64,000 nt of DNA from Gammaproteobacteria bacterium (GTDB lineage Bacteria; Pseudomonadota; Gammaproteobacteria; Steroidobacterales; Steroidobacteraceae), in NCBI GenBank assembly GCA_028293765.1, contig JAQGOG010000001.1, positions 1 to 64,000 on the forward strand. The letters run 5' to 3'. Under the pieces are notes generated by a model. The model made no database searches. It worked only from the letters and a program-made list of their open reading frames with translations, and had not been told where the DNA came from. The position numbers and the translations under genes are program-made. Each line of letters opens with the position of its first letter. The first letter of the stretch is position 1. Positions 1 to 8,378 of the stretch are shown here, in pieces.

Positions 1-374
1 TCGTGATCTCGACCCACATCCTCGAAGATGTCGATGCGGTTTGAACCCGGGCCATCATCATTGCGCGCGGACGCATCGTCGCCGACGACAGTCCGGCAAA
101 ACTGGCCGGCAGATCCCGCTACCACAACGCGGTGTCCCTGCAGCTGGAACAACTAGATCAACTCACCGCAGCCCGCACGGCCGTCGCGGCCCTGCCCTCG
201 GTAGCTGAAGTGGAGATGAGCGAGCGCGACGGGCGACTCACCGCGTTACCGCGTTCCGGGGCGACCATTCTGCCCGCGGTCTCGGCCCTCGCCGCGGCCC
301 AGGGGTTCAAGCTCAAGGAGCTGCACCTGGAGTCGGGACGCCTCGACGAAGTGTTCCGCACCATCACGAATTGA
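1..374 (+). pseudogene. ABC transporter ATP-binding protein (GldA-like), 3' part, with in-frame stop
   Basis: Only the C-terminal end lies in the window. Reading from base 3 gives VISTHILEDVDAV, the stretch around the ABC ATPase switch histidine (STH), then a TGA at 42-44, then TRAIIIARGRIVADD and a typical C-terminal regulatory tail ending at 374. In this family the residue at the stop is commonly Cys (VCTRAI), so TGA could be a one-base change of TGC or TGT. Downstream reading can resume only from GTG at 132 (80 residues), which lacks every ATPase motif. The following genes are the permease and the GldG-like partner, so this should be the energising subunit of that exporter. It may be a true nonsense mutation, a sequencing error, or (less likely) recoding. 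Confidence 0.8.
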
Positions 375-419
375 TCCGGCCACGCCGGGGTTTGGCCGAA
401 CTAACACCAAAGGAGCGCC

Positions 420-1154
420 ATGCGCAACGTGGGCATCATCATGCGCCGCGAGCTCGCGAGTTACTTCGCGACGCCGCTCGCTTATGTCTTCATCCTGATC
501 TTCCTCGTGCTGGCGAACGCCTTCACGTTCTATCTCGGCGGCTTCTACGAGCGCGGCCAGGCCGACCTCGAGCCGTTCTTCAACTTCCATCCGTGGCTGT
601 ACCTGTTCCTGATTCCGGCGATCTCGATGAAGCTGTGGGCGGAGGAGCGCAAGTCCGGCAGCATCGAGTTGCTGATGACGCAGCCGGTCACGCTCTGGGA
701 AGCTGTGTTGGGCAAGTTCTTCGCGGCGTGGATCTTCACGGCGCTCGCGGTAGGACTGACCTTTCCGCTGTGGATCACGGTCAACTACCTAGGCAGACCC
801 GACAACGGCACGATCCTCGCGGCGTACATCGGCAGCCTGTTGCTGGCCGGCGGCTTTCTCGCCATCGGGTCCTGCATGTCGGCTCTCACGCGCAACCAGG
901 TGGTCGCGTTCATCCTCGGCGTCGTCGCGTGTTTCGCGTTCCTGCTGGCGGGGTTTCCGCTGGTGTTGGATGTGTTCCGCGGTTGGGCGCCGCAGGCGCT
1001 CGTGGATGCGGTCGCCTCCCTGTCGTTCCTCACCCATTTCGAGTCGATCGCCAAGGGGGTCATCGACGTACGCGATCTGCTGTATTTCGGGATGCTGATC
1101 GGGTTCTTCCTGCTCGCGACCTCGATCGCCCTCGAACTGCGTAAAGCGGACTAG
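420..1154 (+). CDS. ABC-2 family transporter permease (GldF-like)
   Basis: Inner-membrane permease of 244 residues, expected to form the channel with the upstream ATPase. About six hydrophobic segments are visible (near residues 15-40, 57-72, 98-122, 135-158, 162-185 and 215-238). The cytoplasmic loop carries EERKSGSIELLMTQPVT, characteristic of ABC-2/GldF permeases. The ATG at 420 is preceded by a strong AAAGGAG ribosome site. It is followed after 12 bases by the GldG-like gene. The substrate cannot be deduced; in Bacteroidetes homologues serve gliding, in Proteobacteria the role is poorly defined. Confidence 0.9.
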   Translation: MRNVGIIMRRELASYFATPLAYVFILIFLVLANAFTFYLGGFYERGQADLEPFFNFHPWLYLFLIPAISMKLWAEERKSGSIELLMTQPVTLWEAVLGKFFAAWIFTALAVGLTFPLWITVNYLGRPDNGTILAAYIGSLLLAGGFLAIGSCMSALTRNQVVAFILGVVACFAFLLAGFPLVLDVFRGWAPQALVDAVASLSFLTHFESIAKGVIDVRDLLYFGMLIGFFLLATSIALELRKAD

Positions 1155-1166
1155 CTGCGAAGGTTT

Positions 1167-3074
1167 ATGGCAATGACGAAACGCTCGACACTCGGCGGCG
1201 GCACACTGCTTGCGCTCGCCCTCCTCTTTATCGGACTCACGGTCCTGTTCAACTACGCGCTGCGCGGCTGGAGACTGGATCTCACCCAGAACCATCTCTA
1301 CACCACGGCACCGGGCACGGACCGGATCCTGAAGAACATCAAAGAGCCCATCAATCTCTACTTCTTCTTCTCGGAAAAGACCGCGGACCAGATCCCGCAG
1401 CTGAAGACCTATGGCGTGCGGGTGCGTGAGTTCCTGGAAGAGTTGCAGGCCCGCTCCGGCGGCAACGTGCGCTTGCACGTCATCGACCCGCAGCCGTTCT
1501 CGGAAGATGAAGACCGGGCGTCCGAGCTCGGTGTGAAAAGCGCCCCGGTCGGTGCATCGGGGTCGCAGTTCTATTTCGGGATGGCGGGGACCAACTCGAC
1601 GGATGGCCACGCGGCCATCGAGTTCTTCGATCCGGCCAAGGAGCAGTTTCTCGAGTACGACGTCGTCAAGCTCGTCTACCAGCTCGCCAACCCCAAGAAG
1701 CCGGTGGTCGCCTGGCTCTCCACTCTGCCCATGGCTGAGAGCTTCGATCAGCGGACTGGCCAGACGAAGCAGCCCTGGGCGATCTATGCGCAGGCGCAGC
1801 AGCTGTTCGACATTCGCACTGTCGAGGCGACCGCGACGAAGATCGACTCGGACGTCAGTGTGCTGGTGCTCGTGCATCCGAAAGGCTTGTCCCCGGCGAC
1901 GCAGTTCGCCATCGATCAGTACGCGCTGCGCGGCGGACACATCGTGGCGTTCGTCGATCCGGTCGCGGAAGCGGATCAGTCCGCTGCCGACCCGCAGAAC
2001 CCGATGGCCGCGATGAGCGCCGACAAGTCATCGCATCTGGGCACCCTCCTCACGGCCTGGGGCGTCAACTTCAACCCGCAGCTGGTTCTCGCCGACCGCG
2101 CGCATGCGCTGTCCGTGTCGATGCATCAGGGTGAGCCACCGGTACAGCATCTCGGAATCCTCGGCCTCGACCAGTCGACCTTCAACTCGAATGACGTGGT
2201 CACGGCCGGGCTGTCGAACGTCAACGTGGCAACGGCGGGATTCCTCGAGCCGGTGAAGGATTCGAAGACCAGGTTCGAGTCGATATTGCAGTCGAGCGCG
2301 GAATCCGAGCCGCTGCCGGTTGAGCGCTTCGCGATGCTCTTCGACCCGTCGACCCTGCGCGATGGGTTCAAGCCTACTGGCAAGCGCTACACGATTGCAG
2401 CGCGCGTGACGGGCACCGTCAAGACCATGTTCCCTGCTGGGCCGCCCGCTGGCGTGACCCTGGCTCCGGGCCAGACGGCGCTCAAGGACTCCGCGAAGCC
2501 TCTGAATCTCGTGGTGTTTGCCGACACCGACCTGCTGTCTAACTTCCTGTGGGTGCACGAGCAGAATTTCTTCGGCCAGCAGGTTGCGCAGGCCTGGGCC
2601 AGCAACGGCGATCTCGTGCTCAACACCCTCGACAACCTCTCCGGCAGCACGGATCTGATCAGTGTCCGCGGTCGTGCGACCTTCACGCGTCCGTTCGAGC
2701 GCGTCGAAGCCCTGCGCCGCAGCGCCGACGATCGCTTCCGCGCCAAGGAGCAGGAGCTCGAGCAGCAGCTGCGTGACGCTGAAGGGAAGCTCAACGCCTT
2801 GCAGAACAAGCGGAACGACAAATCGGCGGTCATCCTCACTGCGGAGCAGGAGAAGGAACTCGACCACTTCCAGGAAGAGAAGCTGCGTATCCGTAAGCAG
2901 TTGCGGGCCGTGCGCGCCGGACTCGACGAGGACATCAAGGGCCTCGGCACCGAGCTCAAGATCGTGAACATCGTCGTGGTGCCGATCGCTTTTGCCATCG
3001 CGGTACTGCTGTTCGCCCTCTGGCGCAGGCGGCGGCGTGTGTCGCTTGCGGTTAACAAGGAAAACAAGCCATGA
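1167..3074 (+). CDS. GldG-family ABC transporter auxiliary protein
   Basis: A 635-residue membrane-anchored protein with one N-terminal transmembrane helix (about 9-30), a large extracytoplasmic region of the ABC_transp_aux/GldG type, a charged coiled coil (about 520-590, rich in E, K, Q and L) and a C-terminal helix (about 603-622) followed by an RRRRR cluster. The two anchors with a periplasmic body are the usual GldG topology. ATG at 1167 has GAAGG five bases upstream; a second ATG is two codons on. It overlaps the DUF4340 gene by four bases (ATGA), so the set is translationally coupled. Function is inferred from family and operon only. Confidence 0.88.
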   Translation: MAMTKRSTLGGGTLLALALLFIGLTVLFNYALRGWRLDLTQNHLYTTAPGTDRILKNIKEPINLYFFFSEKTADQIPQLKTYGVRVREFLEELQARSGGNVRLHVIDPQPFSEDEDRASELGVKSAPVGASGSQFYFGMAGTNSTDGHAAIEFFDPAKEQFLEYDVVKLVYQLANPKKPVVAWLSTLPMAESFDQRTGQTKQPWAIYAQAQQLFDIRTVEATATKIDSDVSVLVLVHPKGLSPATQFAIDQYALRGGHIVAFVDPVAEADQSAADPQNPMAAMSADKSSHLGTLLTAWGVNFNPQLVLADRAHALSVSMHQGEPPVQHLGILGLDQSTFNSNDVVTAGLSNVNVATAGFLEPVKDSKTRFESILQSSAESEPLPVERFAMLFDPSTLRDGFKPTGKRYTIAARVTGTVKTMFPAGPPAGVTLAPGQTALKDSAKPLNLVVFADTDLLSNFLWVHEQNFFGQQVAQAWASNGDLVLNTLDNLSGSTDLISVRGRATFTRPFERVEALRRSADDRFRAKEQELEQQLRDAEGKLNALQNKRNDKSAVILTAEQEKELDHFQEEKLRIRKQLRAVRAGLDEDIKGLGTELKIVNIVVVPIAFAIAVLLFALWRRRRRVSLAVNKENKP

Positions 3075-4141
3075 CCCCACGTCGGGTTGCCATCCTCCTG
3101 GGCGCGGGAGTCGTCGTCATCGGGTTTGCGATGTGGGTTGCCTCGAAGAGACATCTCGACCGCGCCACCCACGCCGGGGATCTCGTGATGCCCGGTCTCG
3201 AGAGCACTCTCAACAGCGTCACCGAGATCCGCCTCGCGAAGGGTGACGAGACGCATACGACGTTGAAGAAAAGCGCGACCGACTGGATCGTCGGCGAACG
3301 CGATTACCCGGCCGACTCCGGCAAAGTGCGCAAATTCCTGTTGGATCTTGGGTCACTCAACGTAGTCGAGGAGAAGACGCACAACCCCGCGAACTATCCG
3401 CAGCTTGGTGTCGAGGACGTCACCTCACCCAAGGCCACGGGCACGCGCGTCGATCTCGTGACACCGCCGAAGGTGTATGGGCTCATCATTGGCAAGTCCT
3501 CGAGTGCGAAGTCCGGCTACGTTCGCACCCCGAGCTCGCAGCTGACCCTGCTTGCCGCCCCCTCTCTCTCGGTCGATGCCGACCCGAAGCGCTGGCTCGA
3601 ACACACGCTGGTCGACATCAAGCAGGAGCGCGTGAAGGAAGTTGAGGAGAAGCCCGGCGAGGGCCCCGGCTACGCCGCGTCCCGCGAGAAGAAGGAGCAG
3701 ACGGACTTCACTGTCAGCAACATTCCGAAGGGTCGTGAGCTGTCGAGCCCCGTTGCTGCGGATTCCATTGCGGGCGCGCTCGGCGGCATGACGCTCGATG
3801 ACGTACGTAAGCCGGCGGCCCCGGCCAACGCCAAAGTCTCGCACGCGATTTTCCGCACGTTCGACGGGCTCGAGCTCGACATAGCCGGGCACAAAGACGG
3901 CACGCAGACCTTCATCGCCATCACACCCCGTTCCACCTCCAAAGACACCGAAGCCGAAGCGCAGCAGCTCACGGCGCAGCTACAGGGCTGGGAATACGAG
4001 ATTCCCTCCTACAAGTACGACGGGATCTTCAAGCCGCTGGAAGACTTACTGAAGAAGCCGCCTGAGGCGACGCCGAAGAAGGCTGACGCCAAGGCGAAGA
4101 AGACGGATAAGAAGGCTGCGGAGAAGGCAGAGACGAACTAG
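3071..4141 (+). CDS. DUF4340 domain-containing protein
   Basis: A 356-residue protein with one N-terminal transmembrane helix (about 7-23) and a DUF4340-type extracytoplasmic body. This family is regularly found after GldF/GldG genes and is presumed to be an accessory of that exporter. The last 27 residues form a Lys/Ala-rich low-complexity tail. The start overlaps the GldG-like stop by four bases. The downstream 175 bases to the convergent SRPBCC gene show no further gene and no clear U-tract terminator. Confidence 0.85.
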   Translation: MTPRRVAILLGAGVVVIGFAMWVASKRHLDRATHAGDLVMPGLESTLNSVTEIRLAKGDETHTTLKKSATDWIVGERDYPADSGKVRKFLLDLGSLNVVEEKTHNPANYPQLGVEDVTSPKATGTRVDLVTPPKVYGLIIGKSSSAKSGYVRTPSSQLTLLAAPSLSVDADPKRWLEHTLVDIKQERVKEVEEKPGEGPGYAASREKKEQTDFTVSNIPKGRELSSPVAADSIAGALGGMTLDDVRKPAAPANAKVSHAIFRTFDGLELDIAGHKDGTQTFIAITPRSTSKDTEAEAQQLTAQLQGWEYEIPSYKYDGIFKPLEDLLKKPPEATPKKADAKAKKTDKKAAEKAETN

Positions 4142-4316
4142 ACGGGGGCACATGAACGAGGCGCGGTTTTGCTGCGCCGCCGCTCAAAAATCCCACGTCA
4201 CGGGGGCATGCCGACCGACTTCTCCAAGCTGACGCTGGAGTGGAGCCGTGTGCGTATTTCCGCATAGCGCTACGCGGTTCGCGCATCGCGGTCACGTCTC
4301 CACGATCCGTTCTGTT

Positions 4317-4796
4317 TCAACCCATCGTCGCCAGGTACTCGGCGAGACGATCCAGTGTCTGGTTGCCACCCTCGATGGCCCCGTACTCCTTGACCACCTT
4401 GTCGCGGTCGGCAGCCGACGCAAACACACTCCGCATGGTGAGCCTGGTCTTGCCGCCCTGATTGGCGAACGTCACGGTCACGTAAAATTGCCCGGGAGCG
4501 CCGTCCTCTCCGTGTTCATAAACGATGCGTTCCGGTTTCACGACCTCGACAAAATCGATCCTGTTGTTGAAATCCATGCCATTCGGCCCGTGCATGATGA
4601 ACCGCCAGACCCCGCCCGAGCGCACGTCGATCTCAGTCGTGGTGGTAGTGAACCCTGTGGGCCCCCACCACTGATGCAGGTGTTTCACGTCCAGCCAAGC
4701 TTCGAACACCAGCTCCCGGGGGGCATTGAGGAGGCGCTCGATCACGATTTCCCGATCCGCGGTGTTTTCGGCGGCGCTATCTTTTCTTGCGGCCAT
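4317..4796 (-). CDS. SRPBCC (AHSA1/START-like) family protein
   Basis: A 159-residue protein of the helix-grip AHSA1 fold, shown by the opening REIVIERLLNAPRELVFEAW, the HLHQWWGP motif and the C-terminal ESG/IEGGNQTLDRLAEYL helix. Members bind hydrophobic ligands or act as small cytosolic lipid/ligand carriers; the ligand is unknown. It starts inside the end of the ArsR-family gene (20-base overlap), a very common arrangement in which the ArsR protein represses itself and the SRPBCC gene. Confidence 0.92.
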   Translation of the reverse strand: MAARKDSAAENTADREIVIERLLNAPRELVFEAWLDVKHLHQWWGPTGFTTTTTEIDVRSGGVWRFIMHGPNGMDFNNRIDFVEVVKPERIVYEHGEDGAPGQFYVTVTFANQGGKTRLTMRSVFASAADRDKVVKEYGAIEGGNQTLDRLAEYLATMG

Positions 4797-5130
4797 GCTG
4801 CCTCGCTTTGGTCTGTAGTTCGCCTAAATAATCGTCGAGTCGATCCAGGCGCAGCTCCCAGTGCTGACGGTAATCCGCCACCCAGGTCGCTACATCCTTC
4901 AGGGGCGCCGCCTGCAAGCGGCAGGGTCGCCACTGCGCCTGGCGGCTGCGCGTAATGAGCCCCGCGCGCTCCAGCACCTTGAGGTGCTTCGACACGGACG
5001 GCTGACTCATGTCGAAGGGCTCGGCAAGCTCCATCACACTCGCTTCGCCGCAGGCCAGGCGAGCAAGAATGGCGCGCCGCGTGGGGTCGGCCAGTGCCGC
5101 AAAGGTCGCGCTGAGGCGATCCGCATTCAT
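4777..5130 (-). CDS. ArsR/SmtB-family HTH transcriptional regulator
   Basis: A 117-residue winged-helix repressor. It has the family opening FAALADPTRRAILARL and recognition helix DMSQPSVSKHLKVLERAGLI. No CxC metal site is visible, which places it with the SdpR/SRPBCC-linked non-metal branch. The ATG at 5130 is abutted directly by AAGGG, with no normal spacer, and a TATATA box ends only a few bases upstream, so the message could be leaderless. A palindrome at 5137-5154 is its probable operator. Confidence 0.92.
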   Translation of the reverse strand: MNADRLSATFAALADPTRRAILARLACGEASVMELAEPFDMSQPSVSKHLKVLERAGLITRSRQAQWRPCRLQAAPLKDVATWVADYRQHWELRLDRLDDYLGELQTKARQHGRKKR

Positions 5131-5136
5131 CCCTTA

Positions 5137-5154
5137 TATACCCTCTAGGCTATA
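5137..5154 (-). promoter_or_regulatory. Probable ArsR-family operator overlapping the promoter
   Basis: An 18-base imperfect palindrome, TATA-n-CCT-nn-AGG-n-TATA, with 14 of 18 symmetric positions, starts seven bases upstream of the ArsR-family start codon. One TATA arm doubles as a -10-like TATATA. Position and symmetry suit autorepression of the ArsR-SRPBCC operon. Binding is inferred. Confidence 0.55.
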
Positions 5155-5451
5155 TTCACTGTTGGCTTTATACACGCTGCCGGTTCGCCCGGTCAAGGCG
5201 AGCATCGCTGACCCGGATCAGTATCCAGAAATATTCGCCCCGGTGAGCTCGTCAGGAATCGAGCGTCATCCTTTGCCGCCCGGGTGGGAACACACTGACT
5301 GTCTAGAAATGATGCTCGGGGTCGCGTACGTCGAACTGGCTCACCCCGTTTGAAAACGCGGCTGATCAATGGGCCTCGAGGCCTGGAATCCGGCTCCCGG
5401 CGTAGCGCTCACTCGCCGCGCACTTGTATCGTCCGCGGCCTGCCTTCACCA
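5155..5451. other. Intergenic region without a convincing gene
   Basis: About 300 bases between the ArsR promoter and the 3' end of the Sir2 gene. I see no reading frame with family resemblance and no tRNA. The only structure is a perfect 12-base palindrome GGCCTCGAGGCC at 5372-5383, about 70 bases past the Sir2 stop, which lacks a T-tract and is only a weak terminator candidate. Confidence 0.5.
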
Positions 5452-6267
5452 CTACGCAGGACGCAACAGGAAGCCCAGCGCCTCCGCGCACGGCCGCGCC
5501 ACTTTGAGCGCCATTAAGTCGTCCGCACGCGTGCGGCCCACATTCACAGTGGCAATCGGCTTTCCGGCCTTCGCGGCTGCCTGCGCGAAGCGGTAACCGG
5601 AATACACCATCAGCGAAGAGCCCACCACCAGCATGGCGTCGGCCTGTTGGAGGCCCAGCATCGCCACCGCGACACGCTCTTTCGGCACACTCTCCCCGAA
5701 GAAGACCACGTCCGGTTTCAATATACCGCCGCACTTCGGGCACGCTGGAACAAAGAAGCTCGAGAAGTCCAGGCCATCGAGATCCGCGTCTCCATCGGGC
5801 GCTTCGCGCGCATCGAGCTCAGCCCAGGCCGGATTGCGCAAGAGCAACTCCTGTTGTAGCTCTTCACGGGGCAGCGGTTGCCCGCAGTCCATACAGACTA
5901 CAGTGTCGAGGCGGCCGTGCAGATCGACGACGCCACTGCTGCCTGCGGCCTGATGTAGCCGGTCCACGTTCTGCGTCACCAGCAGCTCGACGCGATCCCG
6001 TTGTTCGAGGCGAGCCAGCGCGCGGTGCGCATCATTGGGTCCCGCATGGCGGAAACGCCTCCAGCCGATCAGGCTGCGCGCCCAATAACGCTTGCGGGTG
6101 AGTGGCTCATCCATGAATGCCCGGAACTGTACCGGTTGTGCACGCTTCCAATCACCATCGGCATCGCGGTAGTCAGGGATCCCCGAATCCGTGCTGCAAC
6201 CGGCGCCTGTCAGGATGAAGAGCCGGGAGTGCCGCTCGAGGAACTCTCTGAGTGCATCGCTTTCCAT
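5452..6267 (-). CDS. NAD-dependent protein deacylase, Sir2 family
   Basis: A 271-residue sirtuin, cytosolic, using NAD+ to remove acyl groups from lysine. Visible motifs in order: GAGCSTDSGIPDYR for NAD binding (about 21-34), TQNVDRLHQAAGS (about 99-111), catalytic His in DLHGRLD (about 118), a zinc knuckle CMDC ... CPKC, and the GSSLMVYSG nucleotide loop. The STDSGIPDYR wording resembles class II (SIRT4-like) sirtuins, so deacetylation may not be the main activity. It is divergent from the GFA-family gene. No acetyl-CoA synthetase neighbour suggests a substrate. Confidence 0.93.
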   Translation of the reverse strand: MESDALREFLERHSRLFILTGAGCSTDSGIPDYRDADGDWKRAQPVQFRAFMDEPLTRKRYWARSLIGWRRFRHAGPNDAHRALARLEQRDRVELLVTQNVDRLHQAAGSSGVVDLHGRLDTVVCMDCGQPLPREELQQELLLRNPAWAELDAREAPDGDADLDGLDFSSFFVPACPKCGGILKPDVVFFGESVPKERVAVAMLGLQQADAMLVVGSSLMVYSGYRFAQAAAKAGKPIATVNVGRTRADDLMALKVARPCAEALGFLLRPA

Positions 6268-6341
6268 GGAGAGGAAGCATAGAACATCCCGCTGCCCCCA
6301 TGCAGGGTTACTATGAGCGCTCTCATAGCGAGGCTACTGCA

Positions 6342-6740
6342 ATGCTCAAGGGTGGCTGCTTCTGCGGACAGATCCGTTACGAAACAACCGGCACCCCGTT
6401 CCATGAAACGACCTGCCACTGCGCGAACTGCCGCCGGACTACCGGCGCGCCATCCGTCGCCTGGTTCAGCGTGCCACGGACGCAGTTCCGATTCACGCTC
6501 GGGGAACCCACCCGCTTCAGATCAACCCCACGGGGCACGCGCAGCTTCTGCTCTCAATGCGGCACGCAACTGACCTTCGAGGCCGAAGACTTGCCAACCG
6601 CAATCGACGTCACGACGGGCAGCCTCGACGACCCCAATGAAGTGCCTCCGCAAGACCAGACATGGACGCGCAGCAAGCTGAGTTGGGTCGTGCTGGACGA
6701 GCGAGTTCCCAAACACTCCGCAAGCGCGCCCGACAGGTGA
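6342..6740 (+). CDS. GFA-family (glutathione-dependent formaldehyde-activating-like) zinc protein
   Basis: A 132-residue zinc-binding protein. It starts MLKGGCFCGQIRYE and carries the paired cysteines of the fold: CFCG, CHCANCRRTTGA and FCSQCGTQL. GFA proteins are a large Cys-rich family; only a few have a tested reaction with S-hydroxymethylglutathione, so activity is not claimed. The ATG at 6342 was chosen because the protein fold begins there and GAGG lies about eight bases upstream; the frame is open further upstream but that part has no family similarity. Confidence 0.9.
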   Translation: MLKGGCFCGQIRYETTGTPFHETTCHCANCRRTTGAPSVAWFSVPRTQFRFTLGEPTRFRSTPRGTRSFCSQCGTQLTFEAEDLPTAIDVTTGSLDDPNEVPPQDQTWTRSKLSWVVLDERVPKHSASAPDR

Positions 6741-6978
6741 TTGCGTCAGGTCGCAAGAGCGTTCCGCGCCAGCCCCGACATCCCGTGTGGCCCATCGGTT
6801 CCAGCGCAGGATCCGGGTGCGGGTAGCGGTCCCGTTCCCGGTAATTCAGGGCAAGTCGCGGCAGACAGCCCGCGAGGGGGGCGCCCGTTGCGCGGGAACG
6901 CTACTTGCGAACCCTACCCTAGCCCCGCCGCGCCGCATGGCGCCGCGCATGTGTCAGCCTTCTTTCATGGAGACCTCG

Positions 6979-7170
6979 ATGAAACCACTGCACATCCTGG
7001 CAACCTGCATACTGGCCACGAGCGTTGTCTCGTTGCCGGGCTGCATCATCGGCCCCGATCACCGCGACGACGGTCGAGACCACCGTGGGGACGATCGCCA
7101 CGAGGAACACCATGATCATGATTGCCATGATCGGGATCACGACGGCGATTGCGATCACCACTACCATTGA
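6979..7170 (+). CDS. Small His/Asp-rich lipoprotein, putative metal binder
   Basis: A 63-residue protein: a signal peptide with hydrophobic core (about 3-18), a lipobox LPGC with Cys at about residue 22, then a tail made almost wholly of His, Asp, Arg and Glu with two further Cys and a DHHYH end. GGAG six bases before the ATG at 6979 supports this start over ATG 6967 or the longer open frame. It should be lipidated and attached to a membrane. Binding of Zn, Ni or Cu is inferred from composition only; I do not recognise a named family. The tail could also come from a low-complexity GC-rich repeat. Confidence 0.6.
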   Translation: MKPLHILATCILATSVVSLPGCIIGPDHRDDGRDHRGDDRHEEHHDHDCHDRDHDGDCDHHYH

Positions 7171-7180
7171 GACCCGAGGT

Positions 7181-7236
7181 CGCCTGGCGGCTCACGTGAA
7201 GTAATCCTTCGACGGAGATCTTCAAACCGCCAGGCG
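7181..7236. repeat. Inverted repeat after the small lipoprotein gene
   Basis: Perfect 10-base arms CGCCTGGCGG (7181-7190) and CCGCCAGGCG (7227-7236) enclose 36 bases, beginning ten bases after the lipoprotein stop. There is no T-tract after it, so a classical intrinsic terminator is not shown; it sits between convergent genes and could be a bidirectional RNA hairpin. Confidence 0.5.
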
Positions 7237-7310
7237 GCGGGACAGACAAGTCCCCGCGCTGGGCGCAACTTTTTCGAAGCCGACGTCGCGTTGCGACCGC
7301 GCCCCCGCGC

Positions 7311-8378
7311 CTACCGCGCCCGCGCCAACAGCCCCAACGTCACCGTCGCAAGCGCCGCAGTAGGCATCCACGCCAGCACCAGCGGATTGAGGTCGAACAC
7401 CACCGTCCCACTCTCAATCAGCCGCTGCATCAGAAAGAACCCGATTCCCAGCAGCAACCCCATCATCGTCCGTGTCCCCGCCCCTGACGAGCGCAGTGAG
7501 CCGAGCACGAATGGAATCGCCAACAGCACGGAAAATGCGATCGCGACGGTGCGCGCGATACGCGACCAGAATGCGAAGATGTACTGCCGCGCATCCAGGG
7601 AATTCGTGCGGTAGTACGTAATCAGCTGCCACAGCGCGCGATTGGTGAGCTGCTGCGGGTCCTGTGTGGCCAGCCCCAGGAACCCAGCCGTTACATTCGA
7701 CGTGAGGATGCGCAGCCCCGCGGGCCGGGTCGCCACCGAATCGTCCATGAAGCGCGACTCGGTGTAGTCACCCAACACCCATTTTTTATTGGCGCCGGCG
7801 GTGGCCTTCACGGCATGTCCCAGGGCCACCAGGTGATGATCGGGCGACAACTCGAATATCTGCATGCTACCGAACTGCCGCTGCCCCGATTGCCGCGCGA
7901 CGTTGAGGATGAGATTCCCGTCCCGCACCCAGGCACCGCCCCCTCCCTCGAAGCTGATGTCGGTGTACTTGGCGAAAGCCTTCTGCTGCCGGGCAGCGAC
8001 GTGCAGCGGCGGCGCGAGAAATTCGCCCAGCAGCACTTCGACGCCGACGAGCAGCAACCCGGCGATCAGCGCCGCGCCCGCGAGCCGTGCAACCGAAATG
8101 CCGGTCGCGCGAATCACGGTAAGCTCGCTGCCGCGCGCGAGCGAACCCAACCCCAGCAGTGAGCCGATGAGCACCGTAATCGGCAACAACTCAAATGCCT
8201 GCTGCGGCAGGTTGAGCAGCGTGTTCCACATGGCTTCGATCGCGGTGTAGTGACCGACGCCGATTTCGTCCTGCTGATCGATGAATATGAATAGCCCGCC
8301 GAGGAGGAGCAACACCGACATTACCATCAGCACTGAGCCGAGGATCGAGCGGACGATATAACGGTCGAGGATCGTCAT
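7311..8378 (-). CDS. lptG: LPS export ABC transporter permease LptG
   Basis: A 355-residue inner-membrane permease of the LptB2FG machine that extracts lipopolysaccharide from the inner membrane. It opens MTILDRYIVRSILGSVLMVM and has the YjgP/YjgQ layout: three N-terminal helices (about 12-35, 58-80, 98-120), a periplasmic beta-jellyroll-like domain (about 130-265) and three C-terminal helices. The ATG at 8378 overlaps the lptF stop by four bases; longer frames upstream lie inside lptF and are excluded. Length matches the family. Confidence 0.95.
   Translation of the reverse strand: MTILDRYIVRSILGSVLMVMSVLLLLGGLFIFIDQQDEIGVGHYTAIEAMWNTLLNLPQQAFELLPITVLIGSLLGLGSLARGSELTVIRATGISVARLAGAALIAGLLLVGVEVLLGEFLAPPLHVAARQQKAFAKYTDISFEGGGGAWVRDGNLILNVARQSGQRQFGSMQIFELSPDHHLVALGHAVKATAGANKKWVLGDYTESRFMDDSVATRPAGLRILTSNVTAGFLGLATQDPQQLTNRALWQLITYYRTNSLDARQYIFAFWSRIARTVAIAFSVLLAIPFVLGSLRSSGAGTRTMMGLLLGIGFFLMQRLIESGTVVFDLNPLVLAWMPTAALATVTLGLLARAR

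Noticed and set aside
4202..4262. A 19-codon frame (MPTDFSK...) in the gap after the DUF4340 gene
   Set aside because: No ribosome site and too short; it is likely chance.
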